From an uncultured bacterium (GTDB taxonomy: Bacteria > Bipolaricaulota > Bipolaricaulia > UBA7950 > UBA9294): a stretch of DNA of 64,000 bases. Every line of letters begins with the position of its first letter. Positions within the stretch are counted from its first letter, which is position 1. The position numbers and the translations under genes were made by a program. The notes beneath the pieces are model-generated. The model saw only the letters and a program-made list of their open reading frames with translations. It searched no databases and was not told the origin of the DNA. Below are positions 6,208 to 15,374 of this stretch, piece by piece. The stretch spans positions 1 through 64,000 of the forward strand of contig CAIOGO010000004.1 in NCBI GenBank assembly GCA_903857865.1. The letters are read 5' to 3'.

Positions 6208-7882
6208 GGGTGGCACGCGTCACCGCGCCCGCTCGCTGCGCATCTTCTTTGCTGTCGCCGCCGCAGTACTCCTCGCCCGCATGGTTCAGGTGCAGGTGAT
6301 CGAACACGGCAGCTGGACGCGGGCGGCGGCCGCGGTTCAGGAGCGCGAGCTCGAGATGAGCCCTCGTCGTGGCGCCATCTACGACCGCGACGGCACGCTG
6401 CTCGCGTTTGACGTGAAGGCCACGGCCATCGCCATCGATAGCTACAACATGACGCGCCCGGTCGAGCTCACCAAGATCCTGACGGAAGAGCTGAAGATGT
6501 CTGCGGCCGAGGTGATGAAGCTCATCTACCGGTCGAGCTACTTCACGTGGATTGAGCGGCAAGCCGGCCTGGAAACCGCGAAGCGGATCGAAGAGCGGGC
6601 GAAGGAGGCGGGCGCCTACGGCCTCATCTTCCTCGATGCCTGGAAACGGCACTATCCACAAGGGCGGCTGGCGTCGAACGTGATCGGCTTCGTCGGTGCC
6701 GACGGGGAGGGGCTGGAGGGCCTCGAGCTGCAATACGACAAGGTGCTTCGCGGCATTCCCGCCATCGTTCACGTCGTGCAGGGTGCAGACGGGCGGACCT
6801 ACCAGTCTCGCGTCGTCGAGGATGGCGAGCCCGGGCAGGACCTTCGGCTCACTCTCGACGCCGATCTGCAGCTCCTCTGCGAGGAGGAGATCGCCAAGTG
6901 CGCGGTCGAGCACAACGCCCTCGGTGGCATCGTCGTCGTCCTCAACCCCAACACCGGCGAGGTCCTGGCGATGGCGCAGGATAAGACCTACGACCTGAAC
7001 TCGTTCGGGAACTCAACTCTCGTCCAACGGAGGAACCTGGCGGTTACGTTCATGTTCGAGCCGGGGTCGATCTTCAAGACGGTTGCCGGCCTGTCGGCGC
7101 TCGAGGCCGGAGTTGTGACGCCGAACGACACGCTCAATGGAAACGATGGCATCAACGTTGCCGGGCACACGATGCACAACGCCGGGAATGTCTCGTACGG
7201 CACGGTGACGTTCTCCAAGGTCGTCGAGCAATCGATCAACACGGGCATGATCGCCGTCGCCCTCAAGCTCGAGAAGGAGCGTTTTCACCGGACGCTGTCC
7301 TCTCTCGGCTTTGGGACACTCACGGGGATTGAGCTTCCGGGAGAAGCCAAGGGAATCCTTCGCCCGGTGGAGCAGTGGACGACGCTCGACCTGGCTTCCG
7401 CTTCGATCGGCCAGTCGGTGGCGGTGACGGGCATCCAGCTCATTCGGGGGCTCTCCGTGATTGCGAACGGCGGACTCCTCGTGTCGCCGCACATCGTCCA
7501 GCCGACGGAGACCAAGGCGGCGCACCGCGAAGCGACCTCCTTTCCTCGCGTGGTTGACGTCTCAGCCTGCGACACGATGCGCAGCATGATGATCGGCGTG
7601 ATCGCGAAAGGGACGGGATTCAACGCCATCATCCCCGGGCTCACCCTTGCCGGGAAGACGGGCACGGCGCAGAAGGCGGTCGCCGGGCAAGGCTACGTCG
7701 ATGGGAAGTACACGTCGCTGTTCGCCTGCTTCGTGCCTGGCGACAAGCCGGAGATGGTCTTCCTCGTCGTGCTCGACGAAGCGATGCCCTACGGCGGCGG
7801 AGCCACCGCCGCCCCCGTATTCCACGACGTCATGCTGCGATGGCAGAACACGGGACACTTCCTGCCCCCCAGCGAGCGCTGA
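6176..7882 (+). CDS. ftsI: Septal peptidoglycan transpeptidase FtsI (class B penicillin-binding protein)
   Basis: 568 residues. A single N-terminal membrane anchor (about residues 21-42), a PBP dimerisation domain (MSPRRGAIYDRDG signature) and a C-terminal transpeptidase domain. Active-site motifs are S298-I-F-K301 (nucleophile), S353-I-N355 and K494-T-G. It crosslinks septal peptidoglycan. There is no C-terminal PASTA domain, unlike many Gram-positive homologues. It overlaps the FtsL-like gene by 32 bases, showing tight coupling. The rest of the division cluster (murE, murF, mraY) does not follow; the convergent mnmG ends 4 bases away, so the cluster is truncated here. Confidence 0.94.
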   Translation: MYTSRKATSPEGGTRHRARSLRIFFAVAAAVLLARMVQVQVIEHGSWTRAAAAVQERELEMSPRRGAIYDRDGTLLAFDVKATAIAIDSYNMTRPVELTKILTEELKMSAAEVMKLIYRSSYFTWIERQAGLETAKRIEERAKEAGAYGLIFLDAWKRHYPQGRLASNVIGFVGADGEGLEGLELQYDKVLRGIPAIVHVVQGADGRTYQSRVVEDGEPGQDLRLTLDADLQLLCEEEIAKCAVEHNALGGIVVVLNPNTGEVLAMAQDKTYDLNSFGNSTLVQRRNLAVTFMFEPGSIFKTVAGLSALEAGVVTPNDTLNGNDGINVAGHTMHNAGNVSYGTVTFSKVVEQSINTGMIAVALKLEKERFHRTLSSLGFGTLTGIELPGEAKGILRPVEQWTTLDLASASIGQSVAVTGIQLIRGLSVIANGGLLVSPHIVQPTETKAAHREATSFPRVVDVSACDTMRSMMIGVIAKGTGFNAIIPGLTLAGKTGTAQKAVAGQGYVDGKYTSLFACFVPGDKPEMVFLVVLDEAMPYGGGATAAPVFHDVMLRWQNTGHFLPPSER

Positions 7883-7885
7883 GAC

Positions 7886-9730
7886 CTACCGCTTGAGGTA
7901 CACCGCGAGCATCGAGAGATCGGCCTGCGATACGCCGGGGACGCGCGTCGCTTGCCCGAACGAGCGTGGGCGCACGCGGGCGAGGAGCTGGCGTCCCTCG
8001 AACGACAACGCGGTCAGGGCCGCATAGTCGATGCCCTCCGGGATCTGGAGACTATCCAGACGCTTGAGATGATCGATGTCGCGCAGATGCTGCGCGAGGT
8101 ACCCGGCATACTTGCCCCTGATCTCGACCTCCTCCCTCACCGAATCCGGGATGCCGTCGGAAGGCAGGAGGTCTTCCAGCCGCACGTGCGGGCGAACGAG
8201 GAGCTCGAACAGGCTTGCGCCGTTCGACTCCAGGGGGCGGCTGTCGCGTTCCGCGAGCTGTTCGTTGATCGGGTCGTTCGGGCCGACGCGAGTCTCTTTC
8301 AGCGTCCGTGTCAGTTCGTCGACGGCTCGTTCGCGTTCGAGGACCCGCTCGTAGAGCGCGTCCGGGAGGAGGCCGATGGCGTGTCCCTTCGCGGCCAGGC
8401 GCAGGTCGGCGTTCCGCTCGCGAAGGGTGAGACGATGCTCGCAGCGCGACGGCAGCATGCGGTACGGTTCCGCCACGCCCTTGGTCACGAGATCGTCGAT
8501 GAGCACGCCGATCACGGCTTCGCCGCGCGTCAAGACGAAGGATTCCTCCCCTTTGAGCGCGAGTGCCGCGTTGATGCCCGCCACGATCCCCTGCGCCGCC
8601 GCCTCCTCGTACCCCGTCGTCCCGATGACTTGGCCGCACAGGTAGAGTCCGGCGACGTTGCGCGCCTCGAGCGTCGCAGAGAGGTGGAGCGGGTCGACGA
8701 AGTCGTACTCGATGTTGTAGCCGTAGCGCTCGATGTGCGCGTTCTCGAGTCCCTCGATGGAGTGGACGATGCGTTCCTGCACGTCGGGTGCGAACGCCGT
8801 GTAGATGCCTTGCAGATACATCTCGGCCGAATCGCGGCCCTCGGGCTCGATGAACACCTTGTGCCGGTCACGGTCGGGGAACTTGACGACCTTGCTCTCA
8901 AGCGACGGGCAGTGGCGGGGGCCGGTGCCGGTCATCAGGCCGTTGAAGATGGCGCTTTGCTCCAAGTTGTCGCGGATGATGCGGTGCGTCTCGGCGTTCG
9001 TGTGCGTGACGTAGACCGGGAAGTCGTCGGGCAAGACGCGCGGCGTAGTCCAGAACGAGAACGCGAGCGGGACGTCGCTTGTCGGCTGCCGCTCGAGGTC
9101 GGCCGTGTCGACGGTTCGGCGGTGGACGCGAGGAGGAGTCCCCGTCTTGAGACGCTCCATGCGGAAGCCGAGCTCGCGCAGCGAGACGGCGAGACCGACC
9201 GACGGTGGCTCCCCGGCGCGTCCCGCGTCGTAGGCCACGTTGCCCATCAGAATGCGACCGTGCAGAAACGTGCCGGCCGCGACGATGATCGCGTCCCCGG
9301 ACAACTCGAGGCCTTCACGCAGGCGCACCCTCTGCGCGCGCGAATCGCGGACGACGATCTCTTCGACCATGCCCTCGACGAGATCGAGTCCGTCGGTCGA
9401 CTCGAGGAGTCGCTTCCAGGCCTGCTTGTAGGCGAAGCGATCCGTCTGGGCCCTGCGCACCTGCATCGCCGGGCCCTTACTCGTGTTGAGGAGTCGGATG
9501 TGCATCATCGTCTCGTCAGTGAGTTGCGCCATGGCGCCGCCGAGAGCGTCGACCTCGCAGACGAGCTGCGACTTTCCCGGCCCCCCGATGGACGGGTTGC
9601 ACGGCATGCGGCCGATCTCGGACAGGTTGATCGTCACGAGGGCGGTTGAAACGCCAAGGCGGGCCGCGGCAAGCGCGGCTTCGCAGCCGGCGTGCCCGGC
9701 ACCGATGACGATCACGTCGTAGTGTCTCAC
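7886..9730 (-). CDS. mnmG: tRNA uridine-5-carboxymethylaminomethyl modification enzyme MnmG (GidA)
   Basis: 614 residues, close to the family norm. FAD-dependent partner of MnmE in building the cmnm5 group on wobble uridine 34. The Rossmann FAD motif is VIVIGAGHAGCEAALAAARLG at the N-terminus; other hallmarks are CNPSIGGPGKS, RLKTGTPPR, GLMTGTGPRHCPSLE and the C-terminal EIRGKYAGYLAQ region. The GTG at 9730 (GTGAGACACTAC) is chosen because it places the FAD motif at the usual distance; upstream codons are non-homologous. mnmE is not in the window. Divergent from tpiA across 177 bases. Confidence 0.95.
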   Translation of the reverse strand: MRHYDVIVIGAGHAGCEAALAAARLGVSTALVTINLSEIGRMPCNPSIGGPGKSQLVCEVDALGGAMAQLTDETMMHIRLLNTSKGPAMQVRRAQTDRFAYKQAWKRLLESTDGLDLVEGMVEEIVVRDSRAQRVRLREGLELSGDAIIVAAGTFLHGRILMGNVAYDAGRAGEPPSVGLAVSLRELGFRMERLKTGTPPRVHRRTVDTADLERQPTSDVPLAFSFWTTPRVLPDDFPVYVTHTNAETHRIIRDNLEQSAIFNGLMTGTGPRHCPSLESKVVKFPDRDRHKVFIEPEGRDSAEMYLQGIYTAFAPDVQERIVHSIEGLENAHIERYGYNIEYDFVDPLHLSATLEARNVAGLYLCGQVIGTTGYEEAAAQGIVAGINAALALKGEESFVLTRGEAVIGVLIDDLVTKGVAEPYRMLPSRCEHRLTLRERNADLRLAAKGHAIGLLPDALYERVLERERAVDELTRTLKETRVGPNDPINEQLAERDSRPLESNGASLFELLVRPHVRLEDLLPSDGIPDSVREEVEIRGKYAGYLAQHLRDIDHLKRLDSLQIPEGIDYAALTALSFEGRQLLARVRPRSFGQATRVPGVSQADLSMLAVYLKR

Positions 9731-9893
9731 GAGTCCACCGCCTGGGGATCCCGGTCCCTTTGCCCGTCGCGAAAGAACCCATTCCTGTCTACATCGCCTT
9801 CTGTGGGAGCAATTCCGGTGAGCTGCAGGATAGTAGAGAGCGGGTTTTCGGAAGTCAATCGTGCGAGAAGGAAGGGCGGTGGCTATACTGCCG

Positions 9894-9899
9894 CGGGAG
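9894..9899 (+). promoter_or_regulatory. Probable -10 element of tpiA
   Basis: TATACT lies 8 bases upstream of the tpiA GGGAGG ribosome binding region, the same hexamer seen before mutS, tetR and the gene at 51046. No convincing -35 hexamer is visible. Confidence 0.4.
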
Positions 9900-9907
9900 G
9901 ACGGAAC

Positions 9908-10660
9908 ATGCGACGCTGTCTCGTGGCGGGAAACTGGAAGATGCACATGACGGTCGCGGAAACCGAATCGTTCATCGTTCGCTTCCTTCCTCTCGTTGGT
10001 GCGCCGAACGCCGAAGTGGTTCTGTTTCCGCCGTTTACGAGCCTCGATTGTGCCGGCCGGCTCCTGCGCGAGACGAATGTCGGACTCGGGGCCCAGGACG
10101 TCTACTTCGAATCCAAGGGAGCGTACACCGGCGCCGTGTCGCCGGGCATGCTCGTCGCGTGCGGGTGCCGCTACGTTCTTGTCGGCCACTCTGAACGGCG
10201 ACACGTCTTCGGGGACGGGAACGATGTCGTGCGCCGCAAGCTTGACGCGGCTGTTGTCGGGGGTCTCGATCCCATTCTCTGCGTCGGCGAGACGATCGCC
10301 GAGCGGCGGGGCGGGCAAACGAACACAGTGCTCGAGACGCAACTCGAGGCCGGCCTCGGCGGCCTCTCCGAGGCGGCGCTGGCGCGCGTCGTCATCGCCT
10401 ACGAACCGGTGTGGGCCATCGGCACGGGAGAGACGGCGACGCCCGAGCAGGCGCAGGAGGCCTCGGCCTGGATCCGAGAGTGGGTGGGCCGTCGCCACGG
10501 CCGCGCGGCCGAGAAGGTCCGCATCCTCTATGGCGGAAGCGTCAAGCTTGACAATGCGCGATCGCTTCTTGCTCTTCCGGATGTCGATGGATCTCTCGTT
10601 GGCGGGGCGTCGCTCGACCCCGACGGTTTCGCGGCCATTGCCGCCGCGGCGGAGGCGTGA
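9908..10660 (+). CDS. tpiA: Triosephosphate isomerase
   Basis: 250 residues. It interconverts dihydroxyacetone phosphate and glyceraldehyde 3-phosphate in glycolysis and gluconeogenesis. The catalytic residues are K11 (NWKM), H94 (GHSERR) and E166 (YEPVWAIGTG); the phosphate-binding YGGSV and GGASLDP loops are intact. The ATG at 9908 has GGGAGG upstream and begins right before the conserved AGNWKM. It overlaps pgsA by one base (TGATG), an unusual glycolysis-phospholipid pairing. Confidence 0.97.
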   Translation: MRRCLVAGNWKMHMTVAETESFIVRFLPLVGAPNAEVVLFPPFTSLDCAGRLLRETNVGLGAQDVYFESKGAYTGAVSPGMLVACGCRYVLVGHSERRHVFGDGNDVVRRKLDAAVVGGLDPILCVGETIAERRGGQTNTVLETQLEAGLGGLSEAALARVVIAYEPVWAIGTGETATPEQAQEASAWIREWVGRRHGRAAEKVRILYGGSVKLDNARSLLALPDVDGSLVGGASLDPDGFAAIAAAAEA

Positions 10661-11223
10661 TGGCGCAGAGTCGTGGGCTCCTAAGGTCGTCGATCCCAAA
10701 TCAGATCACAGTCGCGCGCCTCGCCAGCGTTCCGCTCCTTATGTTCCTCATCCTGTGGGACTCGCCCGTGGGGCGCGTGGTCGGGGTCGTCCTCTTCTTC
10801 CTCGCTGCCATGTCCGATGCGGTCGACGGCTACCTCGCGCGCAGCTTCAAGCAGACGAGCGTGTTCGGGAAGTTCGCCGACCCGATGGCCGACAAGCTGC
10901 TCGTCGTCAGCGCCCTCGTCTGCCTGCTGCAGCTCGGCGAGCTCAACGCGGTGTGGGTCATGATCATCATCGCCCGCGAATTCCTCGTGACCGGCCTGCG
11001 CATCCTCGCGATCTCCGACGGGCAAGTCATTCCCGCGAGCCTGCTCGGGAAACTCAAGACGGTCTCCCACGTCATCCTCGTTCTCGCCATTCTCGTCGAT
11101 CGCTCGTTCACCGTCGGCGCGTGGATCGGCATTGCCAGGAACGCTGCCCTCGCTCTCGCGTTGGCGCTGACCGTCATCTCCGGCGTCGAGTACTTCGTCC
11201 GCTGCCGCAAGCTGTTCGCGTAG
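10660..11223 (+). CDS. pgsA: CDP-diacylglycerol-glycerol-3-phosphate 3-phosphatidyltransferase (PgsA family)
   Basis: 187 residues, a polytopic membrane enzyme. The CDP-alcohol phosphotransferase signature D-x2-DG-x2-AR-x8-G-x3-D-x3-D reads SDAVDGYLAR then GKFADPMADK, with all catalytic Asp present. Length and the PNQITVARL start fit PgsA, which makes phosphatidylglycerol phosphate. The ATG at 10660 overlaps the tpiA stop and has GGAGG within the end of tpiA; a GTG directly before it is less likely. Substrate specificity within the family cannot be proven from sequence. Confidence 0.92.
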   Translation: MAQSRGLLRSSIPNQITVARLASVPLLMFLILWDSPVGRVVGVVLFFLAAMSDAVDGYLARSFKQTSVFGKFADPMADKLLVVSALVCLLQLGELNAVWVMIIIAREFLVTGLRILAISDGQVIPASLLGKLKTVSHVILVLAILVDRSFTVGAWIGIARNAALALALALTVISGVEYFVRCRKLFA

Positions 11224-11350
11224 GTCAGATCGGCGGACAGCATCCCGCGGCAGTCTTCAAGGCACAAGTGGCTGACACCGCGCCCCCACGGCGCGTTCAC
11301 ACCCCGACGGCACACTCCCTCCACTCTAGTTACGAAAGGACGTGTGCATC

Positions 11351-11671
11351 ATGAATACACGAATGAAGAAGGTGGCTGCCGGCGCCGCGATCGTGAGCCT
11401 GTTGGTTGTGGGCGTTGTTCTCCTGACCATGGCGCAGGGCGCGTCAGCGCGAGGCGCCTACGGCATGATGAGGACATCGGCCGCATCGAACTGCCCCGCG
11501 TCTGCGGGGGCGCAGTGCTCGATGGGCGCGTCGCAGTGCGCGGCCGCGACGGCGAGCGGGATCTGTCCGGCCGCCGGCCGGCAGGGTACGGGCTCGCGAG
11601 GCGTCTGCCCGGTGAATGTAGGCGCGGTCGCTCCGGCCTGCCACGCAGCGCAGCCAGGCAGCGTCGGCTAG
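11351..11671 (+). CDS. Small exported Cys-rich protein of unknown function
   Basis: 106 residues. Signal peptide MNTRMKKVAAGAAIVSLLVV with a likely Ala-rich cleavage (QGASA). The mature part is Ala/Gly-rich with seven Cys scattered in Cys-Pro and Gln-Cys contexts (NCPAS, GAQC, GICPA, GVCPV, PACH), suggesting disulfides or metal binding in the envelope. I do not recognise the family. AAGGA lies 10 bases before the ATG at 11351. It stands alone and is followed by a strong terminator at 11764. Confidence 0.6.
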   Translation: MNTRMKKVAAGAAIVSLLVVGVVLLTMAQGASARGAYGMMRTSAASNCPASAGAQCSMGASQCAAATASGICPAAGRQGTGSRGVCPVNVGAVAPACHAAQPGSVG

Positions 11672-11763
11672 ACGTAGCGACTCAGCCCTCGGGAACCGTG
11701 ACTCAGATTCCGGCATCGCCGCGGACGGAGTCGGTACCCGGGGAAACGAAACAAGAAATGGTT

Positions 11764-11796
11764 GGGCGAGCCGCTCATCGGCTCGCCCCTTTCTCT
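11764..11796 (+). terminator. Rho-independent terminator
   Basis: GGGCGAGCCG pairs with CGGCTCGCCC around a 6-base loop, followed by TTTCTCTT. It terminates the small exported gene and could also act for the convergent SHOCT gene. Confidence 0.75.
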
Positions 11797-11870
11797 TCCG
11801 GTGGTTGGAACCCCAGACTCGGTCTTCACTGACCCAGCACGCCGCCACGGCTCAGCACTTCGCCAGGCGA

Positions 11871-12116
11871 TCAGGGTGCGGACAGATCCCGCTTGATCTG
11901 CTCGAACTCCTCTTTCGTGATCTCGCCGCGCGCGTACCGCGCCTTGGCGATCTCGAGCGGGTCCTCTCTCGTCGAGATGCCTCCTCCGCCGCGGCCGCGT
12001 AGGGTCAGTCGGCTGACGATCCAGGCGACGAGACCGATGACCCCAACCCAGAAGAGGACGATCCAGATCCCGCCGAAGACCATCCACCAGCCCATCCCGT
12101 CATGCATCTGCCACAT
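11871..12116 (-). CDS. Membrane-anchored SHOCT-domain protein
   Basis: 81 residues. One N-terminal membrane helix (GWWMVFGGIWIVLFWVGVIG) is followed by a Gly/Arg linker and a C-terminal SHOCT motif (PLEIAKARYARGEITKEEF). SHOCT domains are short oligomerisation modules at protein C-termini; their client is unknown here. The ATG at 12116 follows GGGAGGG. It lies downstream of uspA on the same strand, consistent with a stress-linked unit with the ATPase and UspA. Confidence 0.75.
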   Translation of the reverse strand: MWQMHDGMGWWMVFGGIWIVLFWVGVIGLVAWIVSRLTLRGRGGGGISTREDPLEIAKARYARGEITKEEFEQIKRDLSAP

Positions 12117-12221
12117 GGCAATCCCTCCCGCTTGTCGATCGCGAGTCGTCAGCCTGCGCAACTTCGAACCGCACCTCTACAGCCTGCAGCCTCCGAAGGT
12201 TCCCGACAGGCAGCTGTGCTC

Positions 12222-12695
12222 TCATGTGCTCTTCTCTGAGACGTCTGGGTGGCCGCAATGCACGATCAAGACTGGACAAAGGGCCATCCGGACGACCTTC
12301 TCGGCAACCGAGCCAAGAAGGAAGTGTCGAATCCCGGTCTCTCCGTGCGTGGAGATGACAATCAGGTCTGCGCCTTCGGTTCTCGCTACGTCGATGATTT
12401 GAGCCGCGACGGATCCCCGAACCGCCCGCACAGCCGTCGACAGGTTCTTGGGAACGCGCGCGCGAACCAACTCGTGGAGCCGCTGCTCTGCGTGCTTGAG
12501 GAGCGCGGTCTCAAGCGCCTCCAAGTCGATCGGGTAGCCCGAGGCGGCGGTCGCCGCTGCCGGGAGTGGCTGGACGACGTGCACAAGAACGAGGGGTGCG
12601 GAGAACGCCCTCGCCACCTCAGCTGCCGCGGACACCGCCTCGCAGGACGGTGCACTGAAGTCCGTCGGACACAGCACCTTCTTGAACGGAAGCAT
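12222..12695 (-). CDS. Universal stress protein, UspA family
   Basis: 157 residues. Usp fold with the N-terminal strand KKVLCPTDFS and the nucleotide-binding pattern G-x2-G-x9-GS in HGETGIRHFLLGSVAEKV, so an ATP-binding type. The ATG at 12695 follows GAGGAGGG. It starts 31 bases after the P-type ATPase stop, so the two are likely cotranscribed. Confidence 0.88.
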   Translation of the reverse strand: MLPFKKVLCPTDFSAPSCEAVSAAAEVARAFSAPLVLVHVVQPLPAAATAASGYPIDLEALETALLKHAEQRLHELVRARVPKNLSTAVRAVRGSVAAQIIDVARTEGADLIVISTHGETGIRHFLLGSVAEKVVRMALCPVLIVHCGHPDVSEKST

Positions 12696-12726
12696 TGGGT
12701 CCCTCCTCTGGTCAAGCCGCTCCACC

Positions 12727-15216
12727 CTATCCATTGCCCGCGTCCTCAGTCCACTCGGCCGGCGGAGCCATCGATGCTGCCGCCGAGCGGATTCCGAGTC
12801 TCTTGAGAAGTCCGACCTTCACCCAATCGTTGAGAACGAGAGCCGTCGCGAAGCTATATGCAACCACGCAGAGCGTCTGCGTGATCGGAAGGGCCGTCAG
12901 GCCAGGCAGGCCGACGGTCGCGAGGATGCCGCTCGCCACGCCCTCGATTCCCAGGACGACGACGAGTATCCGGCTGGGCCTCGAGCGCCAGAAATGGTCT
13001 CTCTCGCGCACGCAGAGGAGCGAGAACAGCGCGAAGTAGAACAGGACCTCGAACGTGAACGTCTGCAGCGCCGGGATGTTGCCCTCGAGGTGGAACACCC
13101 TGAGTCCGACGAAGAGGAACGCGAGGCACTCGGCCAGCATGAGCACGCCCAGGCCGACGGCCAACTTGACCAACCCTCCCAGGTCCCAGCGCACCGGGCG
13201 CTGCGACCCGCGGACGTTGTCCGTCGAGAGGGCGATCTTCCCGAAGTCCGTGACAACCACCATCAGAATGAGGCCGAAAGCGGAGACCACGTAGCTACCT
13301 GTGATGAGGAAAGCAAGGACGGTGAACCCGGCCGTCAGCACGGTTCGACTGATCTTGTTGACGATCCACGTCGTGATCCGCTCGTGGATCATCCTCCCGA
13401 CTTTGGCGAGTTCGACGATGCCCGACAAACCCTCCGTCGTGAGAACGACGCTGGCCGCGCTTTTGGCCACGTCGACCGCGCTCGAGACGGCGATTCCCAC
13501 CTCCGCCTGCCGCAACGCGGGGGCGTCGTTCACCCCGTCACCGGTCATGCCGACCACGTGACCTCTCTTCTGTAGTGCCTTCACCACGGTGTACTTCCCC
13601 TCGGGGTAGATCTCGGCGAAGCCCGCGCTCCGCTCGGCGGTCTCGGCAGCCTGAGCCGCATCCTCTGTCGCGAGACGCTCCAAGTCGGATGCCCGCTGCA
13701 CTTGCCCGATGAGGCCCATCTCTTCCGTAACCTCTTGTGCGACGGGAAGCGCGTCCCCTGTGAGCATCTTTACGGACACACCGAGCTCACGCAGCTCTCG
13801 GACGAGGTCTCGCGAGTCAGGGCGCAAGGGGTCGTGCAGGCTGACGAGACCGACGAGGCGTGCGGTCCCCGAGGACTCGACGAGCGCCACGGCGAGAACC
13901 CTGCGTCCGCCTTGGCTGAGCTCTCTCTCCTGCGCGGCAACCTCCTCGATCACGGCGTCGGGCGCGGCGCACGCCCGGGCAATGCTGGTTGGAGCGCCCT
14001 TCATGGCGCGGAAAGACTCTCCGCCGGACGTGACGCTTGCCTCGGTCCGGCGCGCCTGGGGATCGAAGGGGGTGAAGTCTTCGACAGTGAACGAGTCCAG
14101 GCGCGTGCCTCGTTCGCTGGCGGCGGCGAGGAAGGCCAGGTCGATGGGGTCCCGGTTCGCCTCCTGCGAAGCGAGAGCGCCGTACAAGACGACGTCGTTC
14201 TCCACAAACCCGTCCCACGGGAGGATCCGGGCGATCGCCAAACGATTCCAGGTGATGGTGCCTGTCTTGTCGACGCACAGAACGTCCATCGCAGCTGCGT
14301 CCTCCGAGGCGCTCAGCCGCGTCACCAAGGCTCCCTTGCGCGTGAGCTGGATGGATCCCACGGCCATTGACACCGTGAACATCACCGGAAGCGCAACAGG
14401 AATCGCGGACAAGAGAACGACCAGGGTGAGCGGCAGCATCTCGACCAACCGCTCGCCCCGGAAGAGCGAGACCCCTACGAGGATCGCAAGCAGGACCCCG
14501 ACCACGAGGAGCAACCAGCGCACGACGTGCGAGATGACTTCCTCGACGTGGAGTTTCGGGCCCGCGGTCTGCACCAGTTGGGTCGTACGGCCGTAGTACG
14601 TCGCGAGACCCGTCGAAAGAACGAGGGCGTTGGCTTCGCCGTGCTGGATGGCCGACCCGGAGTAGAGAGCCTCGTTCACGACCGCCCGCCTCGGCAACGC
14701 CTCGCCAGTCAGCGTCGACTGGTCGACCTCGAGCGCTCCTTCAAAGATCTTCGCATCGGCAGGCATGAAATCGCCCGCTCGCACCCGAATCACGTCGCCC
14801 GGAACGAGTTCCTGCGCCGGAAGATCGCGCCATGCCCCATCGCGCAGGGCTCGAGCGCTGACGTGCAGTCGCTTTCTGAGCAGCTCAACGGCCTTGGATG
14901 CTCGCAACTCCTGCGAGAAAGCGACGACAGCATTCACCACGAGAAGCGCGAGTACGACATAGACGTCGGAGTACTTCTGGAGAACCCAAGAGAGGAGGAT
15001 GATCAGCTCGAGCAGCCACGCTGTCGTGCCCCAAAACTTGCGGGCGAACTGAAGTCCAGGGTGCGTCTTTCGCTCGGGGATCTCATTGCGGCCGTACCGG
15101 GCCAAACATTGCTGTGCGTCTGCCTCGGTGAGGCCGGAGGACGTATCCGTGCCCCGCGCAGCCATCGCTTCACTCGACGTTGACCCGACCAGGTCTCGGG
15201 AATCTTTAGCGCTCAT
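12727..15216 (-). CDS. P-type ATPase, plasma-membrane proton-pump (type IIIA) family
   Basis: About 829 residues. Cation ATPase N-domain, actuator domain with TLTGEALP (the catalytic TGE), phosphorylation motif CVDKTGTIT, nucleotide-binding KGAP, TGDALPVA and hinge TGDGVNDAPALRQA, and about ten membrane segments. The helix-4 sequence SAIPVALPVMFT and the short N-terminus match H+-exporting type IIIA pumps rather than Ca2+ or heavy-metal pumps. The likely role is proton extrusion and pH homeostasis; ion specificity is inferred. An alternative GTG start lies at 15228. uspA and the SHOCT gene follow on the same strand. Confidence 0.9.
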   Translation of the reverse strand: MSAKDSRDLVGSTSSEAMAARGTDTSSGLTEADAQQCLARYGRNEIPERKTHPGLQFARKFWGTTAWLLELIILLSWVLQKYSDVYVVLALLVVNAVVAFSQELRASKAVELLRKRLHVSARALRDGAWRDLPAQELVPGDVIRVRAGDFMPADAKIFEGALEVDQSTLTGEALPRRAVVNEALYSGSAIQHGEANALVLSTGLATYYGRTTQLVQTAGPKLHVEEVISHVVRWLLLVVGVLLAILVGVSLFRGERLVEMLPLTLVVLLSAIPVALPVMFTVSMAVGSIQLTRKGALVTRLSASEDAAAMDVLCVDKTGTITWNRLAIARILPWDGFVENDVVLYGALASQEANRDPIDLAFLAAASERGTRLDSFTVEDFTPFDPQARRTEASVTSGGESFRAMKGAPTSIARACAAPDAVIEEVAAQERELSQGGRRVLAVALVESSGTARLVGLVSLHDPLRPDSRDLVRELRELGVSVKMLTGDALPVAQEVTEEMGLIGQVQRASDLERLATEDAAQAAETAERSAGFAEIYPEGKYTVVKALQKRGHVVGMTGDGVNDAPALRQAEVGIAVSSAVDVAKSAASVVLTTEGLSGIVELAKVGRMIHERITTWIVNKISRTVLTAGFTVLAFLITGSYVVSAFGLILMVVVTDFGKIALSTDNVRGSQRPVRWDLGGLVKLAVGLGVLMLAECLAFLFVGLRVFHLEGNIPALQTFTFEVLFYFALFSLLCVRERDHFWRSRPSRILVVVLGIEGVASGILATVGLPGLTALPITQTLCVVAYSFATALVLNDWVKVGLLKRLGIRSAAASMAPPAEWTEDAGNG

Positions 15217-15347
15217 GGCTTCGTTCACTCTCGCCGTTTGTACGACCGGGGCGACTGCCGTGCAAGTGCCGTGACTCTGGCTTGACGAGAGTTCATCAAG
15301 CGGGAGGAACGCTCCCTTGGCGCCGGTGGACGAAGCTCCGACTCTGC

Positions 15348-15361
15348 CTGATCCGGATCAG
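15348..15361. promoter_or_regulatory. 14-bp palindrome upstream of the P-type ATPase gene
   Basis: CTGATCCGGATCAG is a perfect palindrome in the 158 bases between the nitrilase stop and the ATPase start. It could be a regulator site for the ATPase-uspA unit; no supporting second copy was found. Confidence 0.3.
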
Positions 15362-15374
15362 CGCCGCGAAGCAG